From DASZUK01 sp035547695 (GTDB lineage Bacteria > Actinomycetota > Acidimicrobiia > Acidimicrobiales > RAAP-2): a stretch of DNA of 64,000 nt. Positions 24,167 through 32,946 of the stretch are shown in pieces (positions within the stretch are counted from its first letter, which is position 1; each line of letters starts with the position of its first letter). The stretch covers positions 1 to 64,000 of the forward strand of contig DASZUK010000039.1 in NCBI GenBank assembly GCA_035547695.1. The letters run 5' to 3'. The position numbers and the translations under genes were made by a program. The notes beneath the pieces were generated by a model, which saw only the letters and a program-made list of their open reading frames with translations, ran no database searches and was not told the origin of the DNA.

Positions 24167-26311
24167 GTGGATGGGGACGCAGGGAACGCCGCAGGGAACG
24201 CCATAGGGAACGACGCAGGGAACGGCGCAGGGCCGCCGCCGGCGGGGCGGGTGCTGTGGCGGCCGTCGCCGGACCGCGTGCGTGACGCCAAGGTGACGGC
24301 GTTCATGCGGTGGCTGGCCGACCGCGGGGAGGTGGACGCGGCGACCTACCAGGAGCTCTGGGAGTGGTCGGTGGCCGACGTCGGCCGGTTCTGGGAGGCG
24401 GTCCGGCGGTACTTCGAGATCGGGCCGGCCGACCCCGGCGGGCCGGCCGTGGTGGCCGGGAACGGGGCGGAGGGGGCCCGGTGGTTCCCGGGGCTGACCG
24501 TCAACTACGTCGACCGCATCCTGGACCACCCCGCCGACGCGACGGCCGTGGTGGCGGTCACCGAGGCCGGCGGCGAGCGGGTGCTGTCGTTCGGGCAGCT
24601 CCGCGCCGAGGCCGGTGCCCTGGCCGGGACGCTGGTCGGACTGGGGGTCGGCCCCGGGGACCGGGTGGGGGCGGTGATGACCAACTCGGCCGAGGCGGTG
24701 GTGGCCTTCCTGGCCACGGCGTCGCTCGGGGCCATCTGGTCCAGTTGCGCCCCGGAGTTCGGGGTGGACGGCATCGTGGACCGGTTCGGGCAGATCGGGC
24801 CGAAGGTGCTGTTCGCCACCGCCGGCTACCGGTACGGCGGCAAGCCGTTCGACCTCGGCGCCAAGCTGGCCGAGGTGGAGGCCGCTCTGCCGGGACTGGT
24901 GGCCACCGTCGTGGCCGGGCCGGCGGCCGGGCTGGTGGAGGGGGCCGGCCTGGTTGAGGGGGCGGGGCTGGTCGAGGGGACCGGGCTGGTGGAGCCGGCC
25001 GCGCCGGCGGCCGCGCCGGCTTCGGCGGCGGGCACCCGCCGGTTGTCCTGGGCCGAGGCGGTGGGCACCCCGGCCCCGCTGGCGCCGTGGCCGGTGCCGT
25101 TCGAGCACCCGCTGTGGATCCTGTACTCGTCCGGCACCACCGGGTTGCCCAAGCCCATCGTGCAGGGCCACGGCGGCATCGTGCTGGAGCACTGCAAGTC
25201 GCTGGCGTTCCACGGCGACCTGGGGCCCGGGGACCGGTTCTTCTGGTTCACCACCACCGGCTGGATGATGTGGAACTACCTGGTCGGCGGGCTGCTGGTG
25301 GGGGCCACGGTGGTCTGCTACGACGGCAGCCCGGCCTGGCCCGACCACGGCGCCCTGTGGCGCATGGCCGGCCGGCTGGGCGTCACCTACTTCGGGACCA
25401 GCGCCCCGTTCATCGAGGCCTGCCGCCGCGACGGCCTGTCCCTCCGTGGCGGGGCCGAGCCGGCCACCATCCGGACCATCGGGTCGACCGGCGCCCCGCT
25501 GTCCCCGGAGGGGTTCGACTGGGCCAGCACCGAGGTGGTCGAGGGGGTGCCGGTGGCGTCGGTGTCCGGCGGCACCGACGTCTGCACCGGGTTGCTGGGG
25601 GCGTCGCCGCTGCTGCCGGTCCGGGCCGGGGAGCTGCAGTGCCGGCAGCTCGGGGTGGACGCCCAGGCGTTCGACGACGCCGGCCGGCCGGTGGTGGAGG
25701 AGGTGGGGGAGCTGGTGGTGACCCAGCCGATGCCGTCCATGCCGGTGGCCTTCTGGGGCGACGCCGACGGCCGGCGGCTGCACGAGTCCTACTTCGACCG
25801 GTACCCCGGGGTGTGGCGGCACGGTGACTGGGTCCGGTTCACCGCCGAAGGGGGCGCCGTCATCTACGGGCGGTCCGACGCCACCTTGAACCGGGACGGC
25901 GTCCGGATGGGGACGTCGGAGTACTACCGGGTGGTGGAGGGCCTGGCCGAGGTGGCCGACTCCCTGGTGGTGGACACCACCCGGCTCGGCCAGGACGGGC
26001 AGTTGCTGCTGTTCGTGGTGCTGGCCGGCCGACCCGACGCCGTCGAGGGCCCGGTGCCGCCGGCGCTGGCCGACCTGCTCCGCCGCACCATCCGGTCCCG
26101 GCTGTCCCCCCGCCACGTCCCCGACGCCATCCTGGCCGTGCCGGCCCTGCCGCACACGGTCAACGGCAAGCGCCTGGAGGTGCCGGTCCGCCGGCTGCTG
26201 GAGGGGGAGCCGGTGGACCGGGCGGTGGCCACCGCCGCGGTGGACCGGCCGGAGGCCCTGGCCGGCCTGGTGGACTGCCTCGGACGCCACGGCCTGCTGC
26301 CGACCGCCTGA
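24167..26311 (+). CDS. acetoacetyl-CoA synthetase (acetoacetate-CoA ligase), 714 aa
   Basis: An ANL-family adenylating enzyme of the AACS type: V-L-W-R-P-S-P and F-M-R-W-L near the start, P-loop-like S-S-G-T-T-G-L-P-K-P-I-V, W-M-M-W-N-Y, and G-R-S-D-A-T-L-N-R-D-G-V with the C-terminal catalytic Lys in V-N-G-K-R-L-E-V-P. Activates acetoacetate for ketone-body or polyester use. An unusual Leu/Val/Glu-rich tandem insert (G-L-V-E-G-A, four copies, about residues 255-280) lies before the P-loop. The GTG at 24167 gives a 28-residue Gly/Asn/Ala leader made of repeated G-N-A; a GTG at 24251 is an alternative start that matches the usual family N-terminus. Confidence 0.9.
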   Translation: MDGDAGNAAGNAIGNDAGNGAGPPPAGRVLWRPSPDRVRDAKVTAFMRWLADRGEVDAATYQELWEWSVADVGRFWEAVRRYFEIGPADPGGPAVVAGNGAEGARWFPGLTVNYVDRILDHPADATAVVAVTEAGGERVLSFGQLRAEAGALAGTLVGLGVGPGDRVGAVMTNSAEAVVAFLATASLGAIWSSCAPEFGVDGIVDRFGQIGPKVLFATAGYRYGGKPFDLGAKLAEVEAALPGLVATVVAGPAAGLVEGAGLVEGAGLVEGTGLVEPAAPAAAPASAAGTRRLSWAEAVGTPAPLAPWPVPFEHPLWILYSSGTTGLPKPIVQGHGGIVLEHCKSLAFHGDLGPGDRFFWFTTTGWMMWNYLVGGLLVGATVVCYDGSPAWPDHGALWRMAGRLGVTYFGTSAPFIEACRRDGLSLRGGAEPATIRTIGSTGAPLSPEGFDWASTEVVEGVPVASVSGGTDVCTGLLGASPLLPVRAGELQCRQLGVDAQAFDDAGRPVVEEVGELVVTQPMPSMPVAFWGDADGRRLHESYFDRYPGVWRHGDWVRFTAEGGAVIYGRSDATLNRDGVRMGTSEYYRVVEGLAEVADSLVVDTTRLGQDGQLLLFVVLAGRPDAVEGPVPPALADLLRRTIRSRLSPRHVPDAILAVPALPHTVNGKRLEVPVRRLLEGEPVDRAVATAAVDRPEALAGLVDCLGRHGLLPTA
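24177..24236 (+). repeat. 15-bp tandem repeat (GCAGGGAACGCC-like) at the start of the acetoacetyl-CoA synthetase gene
   Basis: Four degenerate units encode G-N-A-A / G-N-A-I / G-N-D-A / G-N-G-A. If translation starts at 24251 this array is in the leader RNA instead. Confidence 0.6.
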
Positions 26312-26444
26312 CACCGGGTACCGCCGCCGGCCGGACGGCCCGCCCCGGGGGATGGCGCGCCGGGGGGTGATCGGTGGCAGTCTTCACGGCCTGGGCCGCC
26401 GACCGAGGGGGGTCGGGGCCGACCGTGGGGGTGGAGGGACGCCG

Positions 26445-27440
26445 ATGTACCTGTTGCGGTTCGACATGCGGCTGGGCCCCGACGGGCCGACGACGGCCCG
26501 GGACATGTACCAGGCCGCCCTCGACATGGCCGGCTGGGCCGACGACGCCGGCGGTTGCCTGTCGGTGCTGTTCTCCGAGCACCACGGTTCGCCCGACGGG
26601 TACCTGCCGGCGCCGCTGGTGATGGCTGCCGCGGTGGCCGCCCGGACCCGGCGGGTACCCCTGCAGGTGGCCGCCCTGATCGCCACGTTGCGCAACCCGG
26701 TGCAGACCGCCGAGGAGCTGGCGGTGCTGGACATCCTGAGCGGCGGCCGGCTGTCGGTGGTGCTCGGCGTGGGGTACCGGCCGGAGGAGTTCGACCTGTT
26801 CGGGGTCTCCATGGACGACCGCGCCGCCCGCATCGAGGAGGCCGTCTCCGTGTTCCGGCGGGCCTGGGCCGGCGAGCCGGTGTCGGCCCCCGGCGGCCGC
26901 GGGCCGGGACGCCCCGTCACCCCGTTGCCGCTCACCCCCGGCGGGCCGCCGCTGTTCCTGGGCGGCGGCACCAGGGCCGCGGTCCGGCGGGCCGCCCGGC
27001 TGGGGCTGGGCATGATGACCGAGCGCGGCGGCGACCTGGAGCAGGTGTACCGGGCCGAGTGCGCCGCGCACGGCCGCCAGCCAGGGCTGTTCTTCAGCGG
27101 CGGCGACCGCACCCTGACCGCCAGCTTCGTCGACCCCGACCCCGACGCCGCCTGGGACCGGATCGGGCCGTACCTGCTGCGGGACGCCCGGGCCTACGCC
27201 GAATGGAACGTCGCCGCCGCCAAGCCCCTGCCGGGCACCGTGGTGGAGGTGGCCACCGTCGACGACGTCCGGGCCGCCGGCCGCTACCGCATCATGACCC
27301 CCGACGAGGCGGTGGCCTACGTCCGCACCACCGGCCCCCTCATGCTGCACCCCCTCTGCGGCGGCACCCCGCCGGCGCTGGGCTGGCCCACCCTGCAGTT
27401 GGTGGAGCAGGAGGTGCTGCCGCAGCTCGGCCACCGCTGA
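26445..27440 (+). CDS. LLM-class oxidoreductase, 331 aa
   Basis: Luciferase-like fold: Y-L-L-R-F-D-M-R at the start, L-F-S-E-H-H-G-S (typical flavin/F420 contact), P-L-Q-V-A-A-L-I-A-T-L-R-N-P-V, S-G-G-R-L-S-V-V-L-G-V-G-Y-R-P-E-E-F and P-L-F-L-G-G-G-T. The E-H-H-x-S motif is shared by bacterial luciferase-like FMN enzymes as well as F420 enzymes, so the cofactor is not settled. The ATG at 26445 after GGAGGGACGCCG was chosen over a longer Arg/Gly-rich frame. It follows the acetoacetyl-CoA synthetase by about 130 bases. Confidence 0.85.
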   Translation: MYLLRFDMRLGPDGPTTARDMYQAALDMAGWADDAGGCLSVLFSEHHGSPDGYLPAPLVMAAAVAARTRRVPLQVAALIATLRNPVQTAEELAVLDILSGGRLSVVLGVGYRPEEFDLFGVSMDDRAARIEEAVSVFRRAWAGEPVSAPGGRGPGRPVTPLPLTPGGPPLFLGGGTRAAVRRAARLGLGMMTERGGDLEQVYRAECAAHGRQPGLFFSGGDRTLTASFVDPDPDAAWDRIGPYLLRDARAYAEWNVAAAKPLPGTVVEVATVDDVRAAGRYRIMTPDEAVAYVRTTGPLMLHPLCGGTPPALGWPTLQLVEQEVLPQLGHR

Positions 27441-27444
27441 ACCG

Positions 27445-27530
27445 GCCGCCGAGCCAGTCGTCGGCCGCCGGCCCGGCCGCCGAGCCAGTCGCCGGCCGCC
27501 GGCCCGGCCGCTGAGCCAGCCGCCGGCCCG
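27445..27530. repeat. 31-bp tandem repeat, 2.8 copies, after the LLM gene
   Basis: Units at 27445-27475, 27476-27506 and a shortened 27507-27530, built on GCCGCCGAGCCAGTCGCCGG. The copies begin right after the LLM stop and precede an AT-richer patch before the acyl-CoA dehydrogenase. Internal GGCCGCCGGCC palindromes could stall polymerase, but there is no T-run. Confidence 0.7.
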
Positions 27531-27584
27531 GCCACCCGGCCGCCGTTTGGGCCATTACTAGGGCATCCGACTAATCTCCGCACC

Positions 27585-29429
27585 ATGTCGTCGAACGAGG
27601 CCGCCGCCGGCGGCGATCTCCTGGCCTACCGGGCGCCGGTGGCCGACATCCTCGACGCCCTGGACGTCACCGGCCTGGACGAGGTGCTGGCCCTGCCGGC
27701 CTTCGCCCACGTCGACCGGACCGCGGTCGCCGACGTGGTGGGCGAGTTCGGCCGGTTCGCCGGCGACGTGGTGGCCCCCACCGACCGGCCCGGCGACCTG
27801 GACGGGGCCCGGCTGGACCCGGCGACCGGCACCGTGCACGCCCCGGCGGCGTTCGGGCCGGCCTACCGGCAGTTCGTGGCCGCCGGCTGGGAGGCCGTCA
27901 GCGCCCCGACCGCGCACGGCGGCGGCGGGTTCCCGGCCGGGGTCGGCATGGCCCTGCAGGAGATGCTGGCGTCCGCCAACCTGTCGCTGTCCCTCAACCC
28001 GGTGCTCACCCAGAGCGCCATCGAGCTGCTGTCCACCTGGGGCACCCCGGACCAGCAGGCCCGGTTCCTGCCTCGGCTGGTGGTGGGGGAGTGGACCGGC
28101 ACCATGAACCTGACCGAGCCCGACGCCGGCTCCGACCTGGGCGAGGTACGGACCCGGGCCGAGCAGGGGCCGGACGGCCGCTGGCGGGTGACCGGCACCA
28201 AGATCTTCATCACCTGGGGCGACCACGACCTGGCCGACAACGTCGTCCACCTCGTCCTGGCCCGGACCCCCGGCGCCCCGCCCGGCACCAAGGGGCTGTC
28301 GCTGTTCCTGGTGCCCAAGGTGCTCGTCGGCCCCGACGGCGCCCTGGGGGCCCGCAACGCGGTGCGCTGCGTCGGGCTGGAGCACAAGCTGGGCATCCAC
28401 GGCAGCCCCACCTGCGTCATGTCCTACGACGGCGCCGACGCCGAGCTGGTCGGGGAGCAGCACGGCGGCATCACCGCCATGTTCGTCATGATGAACGCCG
28501 CCCGGCTGGCCATCGGCATGGAGGGGCCCGCCGTGGCCGAGCGGGCCTTCCAGCACGCGTACCGGTACGCCGCCGGCCGCCTGCAGGGCCGGGCCCCCGG
28601 GGTGTCCCCGCCGGCCCGGTCGCCCATCGTCGACCACCCCGACGTCCGCCGGCTGCTGCTGTCCATGCGGACCACCACCCTGGCCGGCCGGATGCTGGTG
28701 TACCTGGCCACCCACCACCGCGACCTGGCCCGGCACCACCCGGACCCGGCCGCCCGGGCCGCCGCCCAGGGCCTGGTGGACCTGCTCACCCCGGTCGCCA
28801 AGGCCTGGCCGACCGACGCCGGCATCGCCGCCGCGTCCGCCGGTCTGCAGGTGCTGGGCGGCGCCGGGTACATCGAAGAGGCCGGCATGGCCCAGCGGCT
28901 GCGGGACAGCCGCATCACCGCCGTCTACGAAGGCACCAACGGCATCCAGGCCATCGACCTGGTCACCCGGAAGCTCCCCGGTGGCGGCGGCCGGACCGTC
29001 CGGGACCTGATCGGCGCCGTGGCCCGCACCGCGGCCGAGCCGCCGCCGGCCAACGGATCGCTGGACGCCACCCACGACTGCCTGGCCGAGGCCGCGGCCG
29101 TCCTCGACGACGTCACCGGCCGGCTACCGGCGCGGTCGCCCCGGGACGTGCTGGCCGGCGCGTCGGCCTACCTGGAGCTGTTCGGCCTCACCGTCGCCGG
29201 ATGGCTGATGCTCCGCCGTGCCCGGCAGGCCGCCGCCGGAGCCGGCTGGGCGGCCACCGCCGACGCCGGCCGGCAGGCCGACGCCGTGGCCGGCGGGGTG
29301 GACCCCGTCGTGGCCGCCCTGGAGAGCGAGTTCTTCGCCACTGAGCACACCGCCCGGGCCGTCGGCCTGGCCCGCCCGGTCCTGGCAGGCGCCCGCCGCC
29401 TGGACGCCCTGTCGAGCCGCCCGGCCTAG
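27585..29429 (+). CDS. acyl-CoA dehydrogenase, FadE5/DmdC-like long form, 614 aa
   Basis: Long acyl-CoA dehydrogenase with the extra C-terminal domain of the FadE5/3-methylmercaptopropionyl-CoA dehydrogenase group. Readable elements: M-N-L-T-E-P-D-A-G-S-D-L-G (FAD/substrate site) near 169, F-I-T-W-G-D-H-D, Q-V-L-G-G-A-G-Y-I-E-E and A-V-Y-E-G-T-N-G-I-Q-A-I-D-L near 447, where the catalytic Glu is the E of Y-E-G-T. It introduces the alpha-beta double bond during fatty-acid or thio-acid breakdown, passing electrons to ETF. A short AT-richer region (27550-27580) precedes the ATG and probably contains the promoter. A MarR gene follows. Confidence 0.92.
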   Translation: MSSNEAAAGGDLLAYRAPVADILDALDVTGLDEVLALPAFAHVDRTAVADVVGEFGRFAGDVVAPTDRPGDLDGARLDPATGTVHAPAAFGPAYRQFVAAGWEAVSAPTAHGGGGFPAGVGMALQEMLASANLSLSLNPVLTQSAIELLSTWGTPDQQARFLPRLVVGEWTGTMNLTEPDAGSDLGEVRTRAEQGPDGRWRVTGTKIFITWGDHDLADNVVHLVLARTPGAPPGTKGLSLFLVPKVLVGPDGALGARNAVRCVGLEHKLGIHGSPTCVMSYDGADAELVGEQHGGITAMFVMMNAARLAIGMEGPAVAERAFQHAYRYAAGRLQGRAPGVSPPARSPIVDHPDVRRLLLSMRTTTLAGRMLVYLATHHRDLARHHPDPAARAAAQGLVDLLTPVAKAWPTDAGIAAASAGLQVLGGAGYIEEAGMAQRLRDSRITAVYEGTNGIQAIDLVTRKLPGGGGRTVRDLIGAVARTAAEPPPANGSLDATHDCLAEAAAVLDDVTGRLPARSPRDVLAGASAYLELFGLTVAGWLMLRRARQAAAGAGWAATADAGRQADAVAGGVDPVVAALESEFFATEHTARAVGLARPVLAGARRLDALSSRPA

Positions 29430-29492
29430 CCCCCGGGGGCCGCGCCCGCCCTCCCGGGCCGCCCGCCCGCCGCAGGCGGTGACGCTAGCGTC

Positions 29493-30014
29493 GTGCCGGT
29501 GGGTACCGGGCCGCTGAAGTTCGATCCGATCGAGGAAGCCCAGGCGCAGTGGTCGGCCCGGTGGGAGCCGGACGTCGCCGAAGCCATGGCGGCCGCCACG
29601 TCGGTGATGCGGGCCCAGCAGGTGGTGCTGGCCGCGGTGGACGGCGCCCTGCGGCCGCTGGGGCTGACCTTCGCCCGCTACGAGGGGCTGATGCTGCTGT
29701 ACTTCAGCCGCCGTGGCGCCCTGCCGCTCGGCAAGATGGGGCCGCGGCTGATGATCCACCCGACCAGCGTCACCAACATCATCGACCGCCTGGAGCAGCA
29801 GGGCCTGGTCCGCCGGGTCCCCCACCCCACCGACGGCCGGACCACCCTGGCCGAGATCACCGACGACGGCCGAGCCCTGGCCGACCGGGCCACCGAGGCC
29901 GTCAACCAGGTGCTGTTCGGCCTCGGCAGCCTCAGCCGGACCGACCTGGCCCACCTGGTCCGCATCGTCCGCAAGCTGCGCCGCAGCGTCGGCGACTTCT
30001 CCCCGGAGGGGTAG
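29493..30014 (+). CDS. MarR-family transcriptional regulator, 173 aa
   Basis: Winged helix-turn-helix: L-T-F-A-R-Y-E-G-L-M-L-L, then M-I-H-P-T-S-V-T-N-I-I-D-R-L-E-Q-Q-G-L-V-R-R (recognition helix) and the wing P-H-P-T-D-G-R-T-T-L-A-E-I-T-D-D-G. It is a dimeric repressor for lipid or aromatic ligands. Same strand as the acyl-CoA dehydrogenase, 63 bases after its stop, so it may regulate that gene or the Baeyer-Villiger operon downstream. The GTG at 29493 or the one two codons later are both possible starts. Confidence 0.9.
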   Translation: MPVGTGPLKFDPIEEAQAQWSARWEPDVAEAMAAATSVMRAQQVVLAAVDGALRPLGLTFARYEGLMLLYFSRRGALPLGKMGPRLMIHPTSVTNIIDRLEQQGLVRRVPHPTDGRTTLAEITDDGRALADRATEAVNQVLFGLGSLSRTDLAHLVRIVRKLRRSVGDFSPEG

Positions 30015-30072
30015 CGCCCGTTCTCCCGGACGGGGAGCACCCGGTCGAACCGGGCCGGTCCCCGTGGGCATC

Positions 30073-30137
30073 GGAGCGTGGCCCCGTGGGGACGGAGCCG
30101 TGGCCTCGTGGGGACGGAGCCGTGGCTCCGTGGGGAT
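30073..30137. repeat. 22-bp tandem repeat, three copies
   Basis: Units GGAGC(C)GTGGCCCCGTGGGGAC at 30073-30093, 30094-30115 and 30116-30137 sit in the gap upstream of the Baeyer-Villiger operon, about 120 bp from its operator. No protein-coding frame is convincing here. Confidence 0.7.
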
Positions 30138-30254
30138 GGGGGGCGTCCATAGTTCTCTCCGGTCACCGGCAGTCGAAATTGAGCAGATCCGCTCAAACTC
30201 GGCCGCGGGTGACGTCAACGCGCCAACTGCCCGCCCCCTCGGCCCCCGTGCCCG

Positions 30255-30270
30255 CCAACCGTTTGGTTGG
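30255..30270. promoter_or_regulatory. inverted repeat CCAACC-GTTT-GGTTGG, probable operator of the Baeyer-Villiger operon
   Basis: Perfect 6-bp arms lie 32 bp upstream of the GTG of the monooxygenase. The inner CCAACCGTTTGGT differs at one base from CCAATCGTTTGGT at 8658-8670. A TetR- or MarR-type dimer is expected to bind both sites. Confidence 0.6.
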
Positions 30271-30302
30271 GGAAAGGCCGGAACGCCCGTTATCCTCCCC
30301 CT

Positions 30303-31922
30303 GTGGCAGATGACCGGCGGGCCGGGGAGAACGGCGGGGACGAGTACGACGTCGTCGTCGTCGGGGCCGGGCCGGGCGGCATCTACGGGGTGCACCGGTT
30401 CGCACAGCAGGGGCTGTCGGTGCTCGGCCTGGAGGCCGCCGGCGGGGTCGGCGGGGTGTGGTACCACAACCGCTACCCCGGCGCCCGGGTGGACCTGTAC
30501 AGCGTGGACTACAGCTACCACTTCTCGCCGGACATCATCGAGAAGTGGTCGTGGTCGGAGCGGTACGCCAGCCAGGCCGAGCTGCTGGACTACCTCGACT
30601 TCGTGGCCGACACCCTGGACGTCCGGCGCCGGTTCCTGTTCGACACCAGGCTGACCTCCGCCCGGTGGCACGGCGCCGACCGGCGGTGGCACCTCCGCAC
30701 CGACACCGGCCTGGAGGTGGCCACCCGGTTCCTGGTCATGGCCACCGGCAACCTGTCGGAGCCGCGGCAGCCACCGTTCCCCGGCCTGGACCGGTTCCGG
30801 GGGGACTGGTTCCAGACCAGCCACTGGCCGCAGGGCCCGGTGGCCCTGGACGGCCGGCGGATCGGCATCGTCGGCACCGGGTCCACCGGCGTGCAGGCCG
30901 TCACCGCCCTGGGCGGCCGGGCGTCGCATCTGTACGTGTTCCAGCGCACCGCCAACTACTCGGTGCCGGCCCAGAACCGGCCCGTCCTGCCCGGTGAGCA
31001 GTGCACCCCGGAAGGGGTGCTCGACGAGCGGGAGGCCCTGCTGGCGTTCCCGGCCGGTACCCACATCCCCCGCCCGGAGCACCCCCTGGCCCACTACTCG
31101 CCCGACGAGCAGCAGGCCCGGCTGGAGCAGCAGTGGGCGCACGGCGGCCAGGGGATGAACGCGGTGTTCGCCGACCAGGGCACCGACCCGGCCACCAACG
31201 TCGTCGTGGCCGAGTTCGTCCGGCAGAAGATCCGCCAGACGGTCACCGACCCCGCGGTGGCCGAGGCGCTGTGCCCGTACGACTACCCCATCGGGTCCCG
31301 CCGGCTCTGCCTGGACACCGGCTACTACGAGCAGTTCAACCGGGACGACGTCACTCTGGTGGACGTCCGGGCCGACCCCATCCGCGAGATCACCCCCACC
31401 GGCCTGGCCACCGAGTCGGCCCACTACGACCTGGACGTCATCATCTTCGCCCTCGGCTTCCACGCCTTCCGGGGCGCCCTGGACCAGGCCGACATCCGCA
31501 ACGAGGCCGGCCTGACCCCGGGTGACGCCTGGGCCCGCGGACCCCGTACGCTGCTGGGCCTGATGACCCGGGGGTTCCCGAACCTGTTCCTGCCCACCGG
31601 CCCCGGCAGCCCGTCGGTGCTGGCCAACATGATCCTGCTCAACGAGGTCCACATGGACTGGATCGCGGACTGCATCGCCCACATGGACCGCCGCGGCCTG
31701 GCCACCGTGGAGCCGACCGAGGAGGGCGAGGCGTCGTGGACCGCCCACGTCGCCGAGGTGGCCAGCCGGCTGCTGCGGCTGAACGTCGACAACTACATGG
31801 TCCACGTCAACGACGACGACGGTTCCCGGGTGTTCATGCCCTACGCCGGCGGCCTGGACCACTACATGGCCATGGCCCGCGCCGAGGCCGCCGGCGGCTA
31901 CCGCAGCCTCGCCTTCGCCTGA
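30303..31922 (+). CDS. type I Baeyer-Villiger monooxygenase (flavin-containing), 539 aa
   Basis: FAD Rossmann motif G-A-G-P-G-G near residue 23, the Baeyer-Villiger fingerprint F-R-G-D-W-F-Q-T-S-H-W-P near 165, and NADPH motif G-T-G-S-T-G near 193. These enzymes insert oxygen into ketones, giving esters or lactones, using FAD and NADPH in the cytoplasm. The GTG at 30303 was chosen because a longer frame would run over the operator. The next gene is an esterase-type hydrolase, 58 bases on, which can cleave the ester product, and an LLM oxidoreductase follows: a ketone-opening operon, typical of alicyclic, terpenoid or steroid-like substrates. Confidence 0.93.
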   Translation: MADDRRAGENGGDEYDVVVVGAGPGGIYGVHRFAQQGLSVLGLEAAGGVGGVWYHNRYPGARVDLYSVDYSYHFSPDIIEKWSWSERYASQAELLDYLDFVADTLDVRRRFLFDTRLTSARWHGADRRWHLRTDTGLEVATRFLVMATGNLSEPRQPPFPGLDRFRGDWFQTSHWPQGPVALDGRRIGIVGTGSTGVQAVTALGGRASHLYVFQRTANYSVPAQNRPVLPGEQCTPEGVLDEREALLAFPAGTHIPRPEHPLAHYSPDEQQARLEQQWAHGGQGMNAVFADQGTDPATNVVVAEFVRQKIRQTVTDPAVAEALCPYDYPIGSRRLCLDTGYYEQFNRDDVTLVDVRADPIREITPTGLATESAHYDLDVIIFALGFHAFRGALDQADIRNEAGLTPGDAWARGPRTLLGLMTRGFPNLFLPTGPGSPSVLANMILLNEVHMDWIADCIAHMDRRGLATVEPTEEGEASWTAHVAEVASRLLRLNVDNYMVHVNDDDGSRVFMPYAGGLDHYMAMARAEAAGGYRSLAFA

Positions 31923-31980
31923 GCTGCATGGCGGACCCGCCGAGGACCCGACAGCCGAGGACCCGACGCCGGAGGTGGCC

Positions 31981-32946
31981 GTGACCGAGCAGTGGATCGA
32001 CCCGGAGATCGCCGAGGTGCTGGCCGCCACGGCCCTCCCGTTCGAGGTGCTGGGTGACCACAACGTCGGGGCGGTCCGCCGGGCGCAACTGGAGGCGGCG
32101 GCCCTGCTGCAGCCGTCGGCGGCCGTGGCGCGGACCGACCACACCGTGCCCGGCCCCGCCGGCGGCCCCGACGTGGTGCTGCGGGTGCACCGGCCGGTGG
32201 ACCTGGACGGCCCGGCGCCGTGCCTGTACTGGGTCCACGGCGGCGGCTACGTCATCGGCAGCTACCGCACCGAGGACCTCCGGCTGGAGCGGCTCTGCCT
32301 CGACCTCGGCTGCGTCGCCGTCGCCGTCGACTACCGCCTGGCCCCCGAGACGCCGTACCCGGGGCCGATGGAGGACTGCTACGCCGGCCTGGCCTGGGTG
32401 GCCGCGCAGGCCCCCGCCCTGGGCGTCGACCCGGGCCGGCTCGGGGTGGGCGGCGGCAGCGCCGGGGCCGGCCTGGCCGCCGCGCTGTCCCTGGCCGCCC
32501 GGGACCGCGGCGGGCCGGCGCTGGCGTTCCAGTTGCTGGTCTACCCCATGCTCGACGACCGGGGGGCCACCCGGTCCAGCGGGTGGGCGGCCCCGGTGTG
32601 GAGCCCGGCCAACAACCGCTACGGCTGGCAGGCCTACCTCGGTGACTGCTACGGCACCGACCACGTCCCGGCCACCGCCGCCCCGGCCCGGGCCGACGAC
32701 CTGGCCGGGCTGCCCCCGGCGTTCGTCGGCGTCGGGTCCGCCGACCTGTTCGTGGACGAGGACGTGGCCTACGCCCACCGGCTGCTCCACGCCGGGGTGC
32801 CCACGGAGCTGCACGTCTACGCCGGCGCCGTCCACGGCTTCGAGACCATCACCCCCGCCGCCGCCCTGGCCGTCCGGCTGCGCCGGGACGTCACCGAATG
32901 GCTCGGCCGGGTGATGGGGGCAGGGGTGACGGGGGCGGGGGAGTGA
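31981..32946 (+). CDS. alpha/beta hydrolase, hormone-sensitive-lipase (HSL) family esterase, 321 aa
   Basis: Oxyanion motif H-G-G-G-Y near 83 and nucleophile motif G-G-G-S-A-G-A near 158 define the HSL (family IV) esterases; the acid is in S-A-D-L-F-V-D-E-D near 255 and the His in A-V-H-G-F near 285. Small- to medium-chain carboxyl esters are the usual substrates. I place the start at the GTG at 31981, with GGAGG at 31971-31975. The stop overlaps the next GTG by four bases (GTGA). Expected to hydrolyse the ester formed by the upstream Baeyer-Villiger enzyme. Confidence 0.93.
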   Translation: MTEQWIDPEIAEVLAATALPFEVLGDHNVGAVRRAQLEAAALLQPSAAVARTDHTVPGPAGGPDVVLRVHRPVDLDGPAPCLYWVHGGGYVIGSYRTEDLRLERLCLDLGCVAVAVDYRLAPETPYPGPMEDCYAGLAWVAAQAPALGVDPGRLGVGGGSAGAGLAAALSLAARDRGGPALAFQLLVYPMLDDRGATRSSGWAAPVWSPANNRYGWQAYLGDCYGTDHVPATAAPARADDLAGLPPAFVGVGSADLFVDEDVAYAHRLLHAGVPTELHVYAGAVHGFETITPAAALAVRLRRDVTEWLGRVMGAGVTGAGE

